A DNA stretch of 64,000 bases, taken from Liolophura sinensis (lineage: Eukaryota; Mollusca; Polyplacophora; Chitonida; Chitonidae). Below the pieces are notes generated by a model. It was not told where the DNA came from, searched no databases, and was given only the letters and a program-made list of their open reading frames with translations. Below, piece after piece: positions 1 through 9,510 of this stretch. Both the position numbers and the translations under genes were made by a program. How positions within the stretch are numbered: the stretch's first letter is position 1; each line of letters begins with the position of its first letter. The stretch spans positions 26,932,628 through 26,996,627 of the forward strand of contig NC_088305.1 of the NCBI RefSeq assembly GCF_032854445.1, in the 5' to 3' direction.

Positions 1-256
1 CGAGACGAAATAAAACCCTACCACATCACAGCCTCTACCCGCCTGTTCTCGCCCTCCTCCTCCTCCTCCCACCAAAACCACGACCACCAAAATCACGACC
101 ACTACCACACCACGCCAACCCAAGGGACGACAACAGCGGCGACCCGGACTGCGTCCGTCTCCAGCCATCGTACCCCGGCTAATGTGGAGTCCGTATTATT
201 TACCTGCGGCAGATGGAAAAACGGTCAGTCCGCCCGGAGAAGATCACCTCACCAAC

Positions 257-905
257 ATGTTTTACATCACGCTGCCCAGTAACAGCTCGCTCGACTATTT
301 CCTCAGCAGTACCTTGACGCATTTCACCACCCAACCGTGACAGCTCATACATTTAACTGGTGACTGGGAGTGTGGGTTGGTAGAAATACAGTACCCCCGC
401 GTGTGGTTCAACGTGCGGCAAGACGAAGTGTGGTATGTCTTAGACTCCAAAGAGGACCCGCACTGCGCAAAGCATAAGTTAACATTCCCAGCAGGCTATT
501 ACCCTTCACCCAAAGACCACGCCAAATGCCTGAGCGACTTGTTGACCCCCCCACACACGGTTTCAGCCCACGTCTGGAGGAGCCCATGAATTTACCGCAC
601 GATTGGCACTACCAGCGGATCTGCCGCTTATCGGTCCCGGGAATATACATGCCACCACACCCACGTTGTATGTGTACACGGACATTGTCGAACCGCTGCT
701 GCGGCTGGTCATCACGAAAGGGAAATACGGGCAACACATCTCCAAGACCTTCCAACACGAGGAATACATCCCCGTACGACGCAAGCATTTTTCGACGGTG
801 GAAGTTGATATCAGGGACCACACGGGGCAAACTGTCACATTTGAACACGGTAACGTGGTGCAGACACTTCACTTTGGACGGCGGCGCCCATTAGCTTTGC
901 ATTGA
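257..905 (+). pseudogene. Virion-type structural protein of a Maverick-like element, broken
   Basis: An ATG at 257 opens a frame beginning MFYITLPSNSS, followed by a segment with a Tyr-Pro-Arg-x-Trp-Phe-Asn motif near 391-411. From memory this N terminus and the later 'LYVYTDIVEPLLR' region (about 668-706) belong to a structural protein common in Maverick/adintovirus-like elements of cnidarians and molluscs, possibly penton-like. An in-frame TGA interrupts the frame at 338-340, after which the same frame stays open to 589. The frame then shifts near a run of seven C (about 545-551) and the conserved C-terminal half is read in another frame (603-905). With at least two breaks it cannot make the full protein. 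The next small basic gene follows immediately. Confidence 0.55.
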
Positions 906-1215
906 ACGTCGTAGACGACCCCACCATATGCCGATCCTACATCGACTATTACACCAAGCAAGCCGGCGGAGGTGGGTTACCAGTGTTTCGGGTGCCTTGG
1001 TACAGCACGGCCATAGCTTGCTCGGCAGTCTCATCAAAATGGCACAGCCCTTAGTAAAACCGGCTCTGAAAGCTTTGGGTAAAACTGCGTTACGTGCCGG
1101 ACTGAAAGTCATGGACGACGTGTGGGACGAGGAAGTGCCGGTGAGCCAGGCCTTGAAACGACGCGGAGGAGGGAAACAGCTGATGGTCAAAGCCAGTCGC
1201 TACGCCCAGCAGTAG
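901..1215 (+). pseudogene. Small basic virion-type protein (pX-like)
   Basis: The 928-1215 frame (95 codons) contains a hydrophobic/basic helix-like stretch (Leu-Gly-Ser-Leu-Ile-Lys ... Ala-Leu-Lys-Ala-Leu-Gly-Lys), an acidic centre (Asp-Asp-Val-Trp-Asp-Glu-Glu) and a basic tail with Lys-Arg-Arg-Gly-Gly-Gly-Lys. This layout recalls the small adenovirus pX-like minor virion proteins of adintoviruses. A Gly-rich segment just upstream (about 940-995, reading Tyr-Tyr-Thr-Lys-Gln-Ala-Gly-Gly-Gly-Gly) seems to be its true N-terminal part but lies in another frame, so one frameshift near 995 is likely. A further basic frame (1217-1435, starting MLSKLNGVGG) follows at once and could be another small virion gene; its function is not recognised. 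Confidence 0.45.
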
Positions 1216-1439
1216 GATGCTGAGCAAGTTGAACGGGGTTGGAGGGACGTCTATAAAACGGAAGGTCCGACGCACCGCTCCCACTCGTCACCAACACGCA
1301 GGACCAAGAAGACGCGTCTTTCGTTTGTGTGTAGGAATACATGCTGTTTCCCCACATCCCTTGGTTCACACAGCTCGTGCTTTGGTGGTCGCGCAACACG
1401 GAGAGGTAGACGTTCTTATCCACCCCGAGGGCTAATGCC

Positions 1440-3681
1440 TTTGCAGTAGAGCTTCGAAGTCACTGAACACAAACTGACGATAGCGTCACCAGTCCTCTCG
1501 ACTTTGAAGAGCAACGGTGTACGTTTATCAAAGTCGTAGTCGTCGCGTCGAGGTAAGCATTTGTCCCGCTCCGCCTCGTATACCGCCCCCTGCCCAGGTT
1601 TAACCTAGGATTCCCAGTCCGGGTCAGACCAGGCCATGTACGCGGAGTCCGTTTCCATCTCGCAGTACTGCCAGTCCGCCTTGTTCAAAAACGAGTCTTG
1701 AAATCATAGTAAAACTGAAATTTCGTCACGCTATTGTTACGCTTGATAACACGCTCCGAATCACCGGCCTTGACAAGGTGGGGGTAAAGCTGTTGTTTGA
1801 TGTTGTTCAGGTCGTACGAGTTGAAGCCGAGGACGGGGAACTGGTTGATATAGGCGACGAATTTGTCCCGCACCCGCCGAGTGTAAGATGGTGTGGTGTC
1901 GTTGGGATCAATGCGCTCGTCTAACTCGTCCAGGATGTAGGCGTAACGCTCGGTGAGATAGGCGCTACTGCTCTCGCTGATGGTATTGAGGTAAGCCATC
2001 ATCCGCTGGACGAGCGCGTGGGGATCGCCGGTAGAGATGAAGCACACGGGCTGGTCGTAGTCAGGCACATTTGAGTTCACGCTGGCACTCAATGGGATGT
2101 GTTGGGACGTCCATTCCGTAAAGCCGGTCATCGCCTCGTCCACAGGGGCCAGGTAAGCTTCGAAGTCGCAACACGCTCGGTAAGGGAATATGCCGTCATC
2201 ACCTTCCCGGAGGTAAATACCCATGTCTGTCAACACTTCGAGTGAGTGAGGTAGTGAGTGCTTGGGGTTTAACGTCGTACTCAACAATTTTTCAGTCATA
2301 TGACGACGAAGGAATCATTAGGGCGCATGTACGTGTAATGTGCCTCCTTGTTGCAGGACGGATTTCCACCGCTCTTTTATTTAGTGCTGCTTCACTGAGA
2401 CGACTTACCAAAGGCAAGTAAGCCGCCCCGCCCGAGCCATTATACTGATACGGGTCAACCAGTCGTTGCACTATCCCCTTCATGCTGAACGCCAAGCGAG
2501 GAAGTTACAACTTCCTCTTTTAAAGTCTTAGGTGTGACTCGATCAAGGATTGATCCTGGATCTACCGGTCCCGAAGCGGGCGCTCTACCAACTGTGCTAT
2601 CCGGGCCGGTCGCCAACACTTCGAAGATAGTGGGTTGATTGTGGAATACACCTTCCGGGTACTTTCTTTGAAAGGCGTCGGTGCATGTTTGACCGTGCCG
2701 TCGAAAGACTGGGCGTAACGCCCCATGTCCTTAATGCAGCTGATTGTGCTGGTTTAACCGCATGGTGAGGGGAGCTTAGCGCTCTGCACTGCGATGGACG
2801 ATTGAGCCGAGTACGACTCGTCCATGGGGAGGAGCTGATACACCTGAATGTAAAAGTTAAATGTCCAGCGCACTGAAGGGTACCCCGCGGAAATACCTCG
2901 GTTCCATTCCACTGCCTCCATATACATTCCGTGGTAGAGTCTGCTTGTCACAGTCTTTTGGGTCGGCCTTGTCTATATGCACGGTCAGGCACCTAAATAA
3001 GCATAAATAGTCCCTGCAAGGAACATTAGCTCCCGCCAGCAACGTGTGCAGCCCCTTGTTCCCCGGCAGGTAAGGCGGCAACGTTACCCTATCCTCACCG
3101 ATGGGCTGGTGGGGAAGTCTATGGACAAAAAACACGCTGGTGCGGAGGTCAATGACCTATTTTGTATCGGGCCGTTGTTTTTGTGCCCAGGCGAGTGGGT
3201 CTTGCCTGGGGAGATACTGGGTGAGAAGTTCACGCAGGTTAGCCAGACTCGCCCCGTGGTACGGCGCGTCGGGTGCCCGGGCATTGTTGGTCCTGGGGTA
3301 AATAATACCTTAACTGGTCTGTTCCCTTGTGGCGCAGGATATACCCAAAGCTGAAATTGATGGTGATGGCGGTCGGCTGGTCCTCATAAATCGCGTTCAG
3401 AATGGCGGGGATGGCTCCGAGATCGGTCAGCCGGTAATTGCAAAGCTCTTGGACTGGCATGTCGCGGTGAAAATGCGCCAATGCTGCCGATACAGTTCCC
3501 GTAGATCACTCTCACTGCTAGACAGGAGATTGTCGAGGGGTTGGGTCGGGTCGGGTTGGAACTGGCTCACCGCAATCTTCCACTTTTCTTTGAACGACTC
3601 TTCCGTCTGTAGGCTTGTTGCACTCGAGCAGACTTTGTTTGCAGTGGTTATGGTGGTGGGAAAAGCGGGTCTCTGTAACAC
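1440..3681 (-). pseudogene. Protein-primed family B DNA polymerase, fragmented
   Basis: Reading leftward, pieces of one long polymerase gene appear in changing frames. They are an N-terminal region (3681-3427, then 3481-3239), a region with Cys-Leu-Phe-Arg-Cys-Leu (3135-2857), a further piece (2951-2754), then the 3'-5' exonuclease domain (about 2239-1685). The exonuclease piece contains an Asp-Phe-Glu (Exo I-like, near 2160) and a Gly-Phe-Asn-Ser-Tyr-Asp-Leu (Exo II-like, near 1830). After a stop, a short frame at about 1684-1610 carries the polymerase motif C as Glu-Thr-Asp-Ser-Ala-Tyr, where Asp-Thr-Asp-Ser is expected. The region between exonuclease and motif C is absent, so an internal deletion has occurred. 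A SINE sits in the middle (2236-2608). The gene is dead. Family assignment is from motif order and memory. Confidence 0.6.
2236..2608 (-). repeat. tRNA-derived SINE (family 2) inside the polymerase pseudogene
   Basis: Reading the minus strand from 2608, a tRNA-like head (A box TAGCACAGTTGGTAGAGC, B-box-like TGATCGAGTCAC) is followed by a body with AAGGAGGCACATTACA, and the element ends in a CACT/ACTC simple tail (seen on the + strand as GAGTGAGTGAG near 2240). A shorter relative lies at 62053-62357. The element splits the polymerase coding sequence and so postdates loss of constraint on it. Confidence 0.75.
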
Positions 3682-4262
3682 AAAAGCGTGTTGAATAGTA
3701 GCGTAAGTAGAACAGAGTGGAGTATAACTATAGTAGAGGATAACTATAGTAGAGTATAACTATAGTATAGTATAACTATAGTGTAGTAGAGAAGAGTGTA
3801 ACTATACTATTGTATAGATATTCTATAGTAAAACTACAGTTGGGGAATAGTACGGTCGGATAGCACGGTGACTGGGTGTAAAAGGTCTGGGGTGTGTGAT
3901 GACGCGACACCCCCGCGCACAGTGTGTCAACCCTCCGTGAGGGTTGCCGAAAACGTTGTTGATTTTTTTACGGGCCGGGCGGCAGGTTTCCCGGATTCTC
4001 TGTTGGGGTGAAACCCCGAAGATGATATCAACAGACGGATGTCCAGAGCGTATATGACACTGGCTTATAGTATATACTGTTGGACCGGGCAGAAGAGATA
4101 GCTATCAATATACCTATATATCTATATATCTATTCACCCCACCATTATAAGGATGCTACATATCATTGGAAATACGAGGTCTACGGGTCCAATATTACGG
4201 CATGAAGTTATCTCATTGTTGTATGTATAACTATAATAGAGTCGAGTATAACTATAATATTG
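3682..4262. repeat. Simple TATAACTATAGTA repeats and short hairpins
   Basis: About 3715-3840 is an imperfect tandem array of TATAACTATAGTAGAG-like units, with a second small patch at 4200-4260. Between them are two perfect short stem-loops, AACCCTC-CGT-GAGGGTT (about 3929-3945) and GGGGT-GAA-ACCCC (about 4004-4016). No gene is visible. The same AGTATAG-type simple sequence recurs inside the element's promoter modules and at 27.53-27.60 kb. Confidence 0.55.
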
Positions 4263-4277
4263 TCACATTCCGTTTAA

Positions 4278-5320
4278 CTCACTGACTCCGACAGCCCGCT
4301 GGAGCCGCCAGTACACCGGCGGGCTGTAGCCGTGCCTGCCTTCCGCCCTAGCTGGCGGCAGCGATCCGCCTCAACGGCTATACTCGTCTCTGTGTGAGCT
4401 TACGCTGTGACGGAGAGTGACGCAGAGCGTTTTTCTATTTTAGCATTCTAAACCTGGTTGGATTTTGTCATTTATGTTTATTCTACGAAAATCTACAATT
4501 CTACGAAAATCTGCAAAATGGGATTATCGAACTGAACATTAAAAAAAAATGCGACACCAGCGAAAAGTATCGTAATTTTGGAGGTGATGATACGCGAATT
4601 CCTGTACATAGCCCCCGCTTTTCTAAATAAAATTATGTGTTTCTAAGTCATCAAACTTTGAGGAAATACACAGAAACCAATTATTTATCATATGTTTGTT
4701 GACGCGTTGAATAGAGCCGTACTATAGTCAGTTGTTTTCTGACTTCAGCTAGGCAATAATACCAAAACATTTTTTCGCCGTAGGCATTCGTCGTTCATTG
4801 GTCAGTAGCTGCCCTACATTCTATCACGTGACACAGCGGGACAGAATCATTGGTCAGTGATATTCAACTCAGACCAACACAACCTTTTCAAAATAAATGA
4901 TAAACACAAAACAAAATAATGTCATCGTCATCAGCTTCACTTTCTGATACACTGATATCTGAATTAGTGTCACATTCCCTGGCCACAGACGGTCTATCAT
5001 CGGTTGTGAAGACTAAACAATCCTCTTCTTCGCTGGAATCGGCCATGGAAGACATGTTGACACTCAAGTGTGTGCAACTCGAAAAACAGGTTCTAATTTT
5101 TGTTGTGGTTATGCATTCGAGCCAATAAAAACCGCCAAATTACTAGTAACTACAAGCCTAAGACATCAAGACAGGTGTGTTTTGATTTATATGCGTGTCA
5201 TATATGGGATTAGCCGTTCCTCAGCAAATGAGGTCCTATCGGCCGCGCGGATATACCCGCACCTTGCGTTGAGACAGAGTGCTATGCATGCGGCCTGAGC
5301 CGTGCATCGGAGTGAATGAG
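4278..5320 (-). mobile_element. TTAA-flanked, piggyBac-like deleted element
   Basis: TTAA occurs at 4274-4277 and again at 5321-5324, directly flanking inverted ends CTCACTGACTCCGA (left) and CTCATTCACTCCGA (right, reverse complement), 12 of 14 identical. Subterminal GC-rich palindromes follow on both sides (for example CAGCCCGC / GCGGGCTG at about 4289-4327). Inside, a minus-strand frame at 5055-4888 (55 codons) encodes a very acidic Ser/Asp/Glu-rich N terminus of the kind that begins piggyBac transposases. The DDE domain is missing, so this would be a non-autonomous derivative. TTAA target duplication is the diagnostic of the superfamily; the ends do not begin with the usual CCY, which keeps confidence moderate. 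Confidence 0.45.
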
Positions 5321-5324
5321 TTAA

Positions 5325-6860
5325 ACATGTGGGCTTAGATGAACCATCCAGAGCCAAAGGCTGGTCACCGTCTATAGCCGTGTCAACAAGTTGCCAAGAG
5401 CTGTTATCTCTCACAAATGATATTGCTGATTCTGATATACAAAATACGGCATAGGTTTATACTGCATCGTATGGTAAATACGTCAGTTTTAGTCGACGGC
5501 CTAGCAACACCTAGGCTATCTAGAAAAGTTGAAAATGACATCAATTCAACGAATACACTATCGCTGATATCGATTTGACAGCAGATATTCCTATGTAATA
5601 TTTTTTGCGGGACGAATTTCTTCACCCACCTTGTTTGCAACTAGGGAAATCACGTGGTCTGTAGCTTCTGGATTGTCTAATAGAATAGCTTGACATGTCA
5701 CATAATTATCAGTTGGTATCGGTAGTCATACCTTTTCATGTATGTGTAGAAACGAATAGCGGCGGGCGATGGCCTAGTGAGCATGATGACAGGTGGGCTT
5801 AGATTAGCCCTACAGCGGCATCTGTGATGTCCCAATAATTATTGTTTTATTCAATTTGACATAAATCCGTTTAAACACGTGGGTTTAGATGAGCCATACA
5901 GCGCCAAAGGCTGTACCCCGTCTATAGCTGTGTCAGTAATGTGTAAAACACCTAGGCTATCTGGAAAGCTGAAAACGACACAAATCCAACGAATACACTA
6001 TCGCTGACATCGATTTGACAACAGGCATATTCCTCTGTAATATTTATTTACGGGACGAATTTCTTCATGTGGCCTATACCTTGTGAATTGTTTGATAGAC
6101 TAACTTGTCCTGTCACACAATTATCTGTTGGTATACCTTTTTATGTATGAGCAGAAGCGAATAGCGGTGGGTGATATGTTTGCACCATAAAATTCAGGGG
6201 AAGTAACTCATTATACAATGATGATACACCCCCCCCCCCCGCCCCGAGATTTATTCCCCTTGTTAAAACTGTACTAAAATGTTTCGCTCCATACCAAACA
6301 TGTTTGAGCCGTGTCATCAATTTGTGTACCAAGAGAAATAATCTGATAACTTGGACGCATACGGTTATGTAACACAAGCTGTGTCACTTCGCACTAGACG
6401 GGGGCATCGCAGCGTAGACACTAAGCAAAATAATGACATTCTAATTAACTTAACCCTAATTCCAGGAGTTCAAAAGAAAGCGCAGCCGGCGTCCGTGGTT
6501 GGCTTATCGATGACGTTATTGATTTTTTTTTGTCTTTTTTCCTGTTTAACGGGCCAGGCGGTGTGTATGGCTAATCTAAGCTCGCTAGGTCATCGCCCGC
6601 CGCTATTCGCTTCTGCACATACTTTAAAAAGTAAGACTACCGATACCAACAGATAATTGTGTGACATGACAAGGTATTCTATAAGACAATCCAGAAGCTA
6701 GAGGCCACGTGATTTCCCTGGTTGCAAACAGGGCGGGTGAAGAAATTCGTCCCTCCAAAAAAATATTACATAGGAATACTATACAATGTTATTTTGCTCC
6801 CCTCTCGAGCACGACTCCCTCATCCTCCGCGCTCACTGGACGACGCAGCGCGGACCTTAA
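5325..6860. repeat. Dispersed repeat family, including an inverted pair
   Basis: A unit starting GTGGGCTTAGATGAACCAT (about 5330) recurs diverged at about 5880, and its reverse complement is at about 14330-14400. A segment at about 5590-5795 (containing GGGAAATCACGTGGTCTGTA) recurs in inverted orientation at about 6575-6790. A run of C lies at 6231-6243. No intact coding region is visible. The structure looks like nested or composite MITE-type elements with about 0.8 kb between the inverted arms. Confidence 0.5.
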
Positions 6861-6899
6861 CGAAATAACCGAGCGGGAAAACACACACACCCAACCAAA

Positions 6900-7145
6900 C
6901 CACCTCATTGGTCCGCTTTGGCGCCACGCAGCTCAACACGGAAACTTTACAAGCCTACCCATTACGAGGGTAGCGCCGTCGAGTGGGACGATGCAGCGTA
7001 TAAGTAGTTGAGAATGTACGTTTGGTGTCGCATTGAGGAGTCATTTTTTGAGGATTTGAGGAGTTAGTTTTAAGGATTCATTTTTTTGTGTGTGTTCACG
7101 CCCAGCCCGGCGATACGGCAATACGGCGGGGTGGGGGTGACATCA
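6900..7145 (+). promoter_or_regulatory. Maverick-element promoter/leader with inverted CCAAT and TATA
   Basis: An inverted CCAAT (ATTGG, about 6907-6911) next to a GGCGCC site is followed at about 7000 by TATAAGTAGTTGAGAATG. From about 7010 to 7140 the sequence (TGAGGA repeats, then GTGTGTTCACGCCCA) is nearly identical to the reverse complement of 29145-29000, so this stretch is a conserved part of the element rather than host DNA. No long frame follows it. Confidence 0.4.
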
Positions 7146-7535
7146 CACCTGTAACGTCACACCTTTGACTTGTCAGGTGTGTGTCAGGTCGTGGTGGGTT
7201 TTTTCCACGCCGGGGCTGCTTGGTGTATGTGTGTGTATGCTAGCGTGTAGTAGAATAGAGTACAGTACAGTATAGTATAGGGGTAGTGGGAGTGAAAAAA
7301 AGAGGCAAAACGTCGGCTTGTAAAGTGGAGTGGGACAGTTCGAAAAGAGCTCCCTGGCGCCAAAACGGACCAATGGGTGAGCGGGATTTGCCCCAAAACG
7401 GACCAATGGATGGCCCGCAAAACGGACCAATCGGCGTATGAGAAGGGGGTTACGTAAGAAAAAACGAACCAATCAGCGTGCGGTTGAGTTCCGCGTGGAT
7501 AGGATAAAAGCCAGTGAAGACAACGACCGGCAGCC
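7146..7535 (+). promoter_or_regulatory. CCAAT-array promoter of the PC4-like gene
   Basis: Four CCAAT boxes lie at 7370, 7403, 7427 and 7469, three of them within AACGGACCAAT. A TATA-like GGATAAAAG is at 7502-7510, about 155 bp before the ATG at 7666. Upstream are TGACATCA/AACGTCAC CRE-like sites (7135-7165), a CTATACTATAC-type simple stretch and a conserved ACGTCGGCTTGTAAAG block (about 7309). The same module, with the same spacing, recurs at 11.2-11.5, 12.7-13.0 and, inverted, 28.76-29.05 kb. Confidence 0.65.
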
Positions 7536-7665
7536 TCAGACTCACCTGACGCCCTGCTTGCCTGCCTGTCTGCCAGCCTGCTGACGACCCGACCTACCGA
7601 CCTACCGAGAGAGAAGAGAAGAGAAGAGACTACTTCACTACCTGCCTGCCTACCTGCCTGCCGAG

Positions 7666-9135
7666 ATGAAACGCTCCACGACCGTGAACCCCCTGCATGC
7701 TGCCATCAGGATGAAACGCTCAGCGTCTGTACCTGCCCGGCTATCCACCATGGCCGAACAACAACAACCTCCCGAGAAGAAGAGGAAGGTGTGCCTGCCC
7801 TTACCTAGCGAGGTTCTTGCCAAATTACAACTCGCCTCCTGGCTATGGGTGGGGGTGTGTAGAGACGAGACGATTGAGATTTGCCAATCACCTACAGACC
7901 CGAACGCTCCACCCAAACGCTCCACCCAAACGCGTCAGGCTTGACGGGGAGGGGTGGGCTCGGCTCAAGACCCTGGCTGCTGATTTACCTGAGGCGGGTT
8001 TACCAGTGCGGGAGCCGCTATCCAAGGGGTACTTTCTGTCAACGCTGACGAACTCGGAGGGTGTCCTGTACGTTCATGTGAAGAAATGGCGAGCCTACCG
8101 ACCGAACGCTCCACTCTACCCGACGAGTGAGGGTATCACGCTCAAGTACTGGACTTACTGGCAAAAACTCGTCCAGGCCATCCCCGACATCGACGCCTTG
8201 GTGCTGGTGGTGATCGAGGCTGGTGATAACGACGACATCCAAGAGCCCCAAGGGCCGCAAGAGCCGGGGATGGAGATGATGGAGATGGAGACGGAGGAGG
8301 GGAAGACTGGAGAGGTGAATGCTGCTATGAGTGCTGCTTTGACCGCTGCTGTGACTGCTGCTGATGAGGTGACTGCTGATGATGAGACTACCGCTGCTAC
8401 TGCAACCCCCAGCATCCCCGACATCCCAGTGGAAAAGGTGGAGAAGGTGGAAAAGGCGGAGTCGTTAAACCCAGAGCTTGAGACGGCGCTAACAGCCTTG
8501 CTGTGGCAAGCTTACGATGTAGCTCTCCAACCCCACCTCCTCAAGTTACAGCGCGATGTGTACGGTCAACAATCCACCAACACCACGAGTGATTCATCTC
8601 CTCCCCGACCTCCCTTGCTGGAGAACCGAGAGCTGGCCCTGAGTATCGTGGACGAGGTCCGTATGCGTTACCTGAAAGAGGGAACTGTGTTGGTCAAGTT
8701 CATGCGCCGGGCCCGTAAGGCAGCATCCCTCCCGTGGGCTGTGGAGAAGAGTGTGAAAGACCAACTGCGGCACTTTTTAAATGAGACGCCGATCAACAAA
8801 TCGAACCCGGCATTCGCCCAGATGTACGTGGAGTATTTGATGACAGCCAACAACCTACCTGTACCTGACGAGCAGCCTGCAATCCTACCTAACAACCAGG
8901 CCAACCAGGCTACCCAGACGATGACCGAGTGAGTGTTTTTTTAACGGCACCACCCTTACCCGCTTTTTTGTTTCTGTTTTTTTCGCCTCTCCCTTCATTC
9001 ATTCTCGTTTTTTTTTTACCTATGTGTGTTTTTTACAGGGAGATGACTAGGGTGGTGCGCGTTATAAACATTAACCAGTGTCGGGACTTTCACATTGGTG
9101 ATTCAACCGTCATAACGAGACATATCTCACCGTGA
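7666..9135 (+). CDS. PC4-domain protein of Maverick-like element, with RHIM-like last exon
   Basis: The ATG at 7666 follows the TATA box and a 5' leader. The first about 80 codons include a Pro-Glu-Lys-Lys-Arg-Lys-Val nuclear-localisation-type motif (about 7771-7791). The main frame then runs to a stop at 8930-8932. Its first third resembles a PC4/p15 single-stranded-DNA-binding domain: Tyr-Val-His-Val-Lys-Lys-Trp near 8070, then Leu-Tyr-Pro-Thr-Ser-Glu-Gly-Ile-Thr-Leu near 8120. A Glu/Ala/Thr-rich linker and an unrecognised helical C-terminal domain follow. The two frames are offset by an exact 13-bp tandem duplication at 7903-7928. A consensus donor (GTGAGT) at 8929 overlaps the stop and pairs with an acceptor at 9038, adding a short exon (9039-9135) with a RHIM-like motif. 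Likely role: nuclear DNA binding for element transcription or replication. Confidence 0.6.
9039..9135 (+). other. Alternative terminal exon with RHIM-like motif
   Basis: A polypyrimidine tract and ACAG precede 9039. In the phase set by the 8928 donor this exon reads 32 codons to a TGA at 9133-9135, containing NINQCRDFHIGDSTVI. This matches the spacing of the RIP homotypic interaction motif (Asn, then Cys/Ser, then a [VI]-Q-[VI]-G-D core), with Phe-His replacing Val-Gln. RHIMs form functional amyloids in necroptosis and IMD-type immunity. Function here is inference. Confidence 0.45.
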
Positions 9136-9368
9136 CAACAAAATAATGGACACCTACAGCATGCATTTATTCGTTCATTCGTTGATGTGTTCACTGTTCG
9201 AGTTAAAAAGTTTTAAGGTTGACATGTCAGCCTGGTCTTTTGTGTTGGTTATGTCTTTACCTGTTTGTTAAGGGATAGTCTATTTATCTATCGTTTGATT
9301 GATGTGGATAGGGTTCGGTCGGTAACGGCATTAGAATGACGACGGTGTCTTCTTTATGTCTTTTCTAG

Positions 9369-9474
9369 CCTGGCGAAGCTCCGTACAACGCCTCAATGGA
9401 AAGACTGGGTAGCTGTCGTCACCGACCTACAAAGCTACACAAGTGTACTTCGTAGTATGTTTGCGGATGGTAGG
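9369..9474 (+). CDS. Second alternative last exon of the PC4-like gene, truncated
   Basis: After TTTTCTAG, this exon begins in the phase that the 8928 donor requires. It is almost identical to the 5' 106 nt of the complete exon at 28615-28351 (minus strand). At 9474 similarity ends and the sequence runs into an unrelated intron-like stretch, so this copy was cut by the event that joined the element to the MFS-like exon. It shows that the viral gene had at least two possible 3' exons. Confidence 0.55.
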
Positions 9475-9510
9475 GCGAACTTCTCATTTTATTTTTATCC
9501 CTTCGTGCAG

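Larger units (their letters stand above)
1..9474. mobile_element. Decayed Maverick/Polinton (adintovirus-like) element, composite
   Basis: Several gene types that travel together in Maverick/Polinton-type virus-like elements lie here: a virion-type protein (257-905), a small basic Gly/Lys-rich protein (about 901-1215), a protein-primed family B DNA polymerase on the opposite strand (1440-3681) and a PC4-domain protein (7666-9135). The element is broken by a SINE (2236-2608) and a TTAA-flanked element (4278-5320). The right limit is set at 9474, where identity with the inverted copy at 28.35-29.15 kb stops abruptly. The left limit lies outside the window. I see no integrase, packaging ATPase or capsid gene. 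Assignment rests on remembered family resemblance, not a search. Confidence 0.6.

Noticed and set aside
2536-2608. Possible functional tRNA gene on the minus strand
   Set aside because: The tRNA-like sequence is the head of a SINE with a body and simple tail, and its cloverleaf positions are degenerate.
3925-4020. Hairpins as bacterial-type terminators
   Set aside because: The context is a eukaryotic, spliced genome; the stems are short and are recorded only as part of the simple-repeat stretch.
7173-7472. Minus-strand frames in the CCAAT arrays (also at 11.2, 12.6 and 28.8 kb)
   Set aside because: They recur because the promoter module is repeated; they contain no domain and lie upstream of genes on the other strand.
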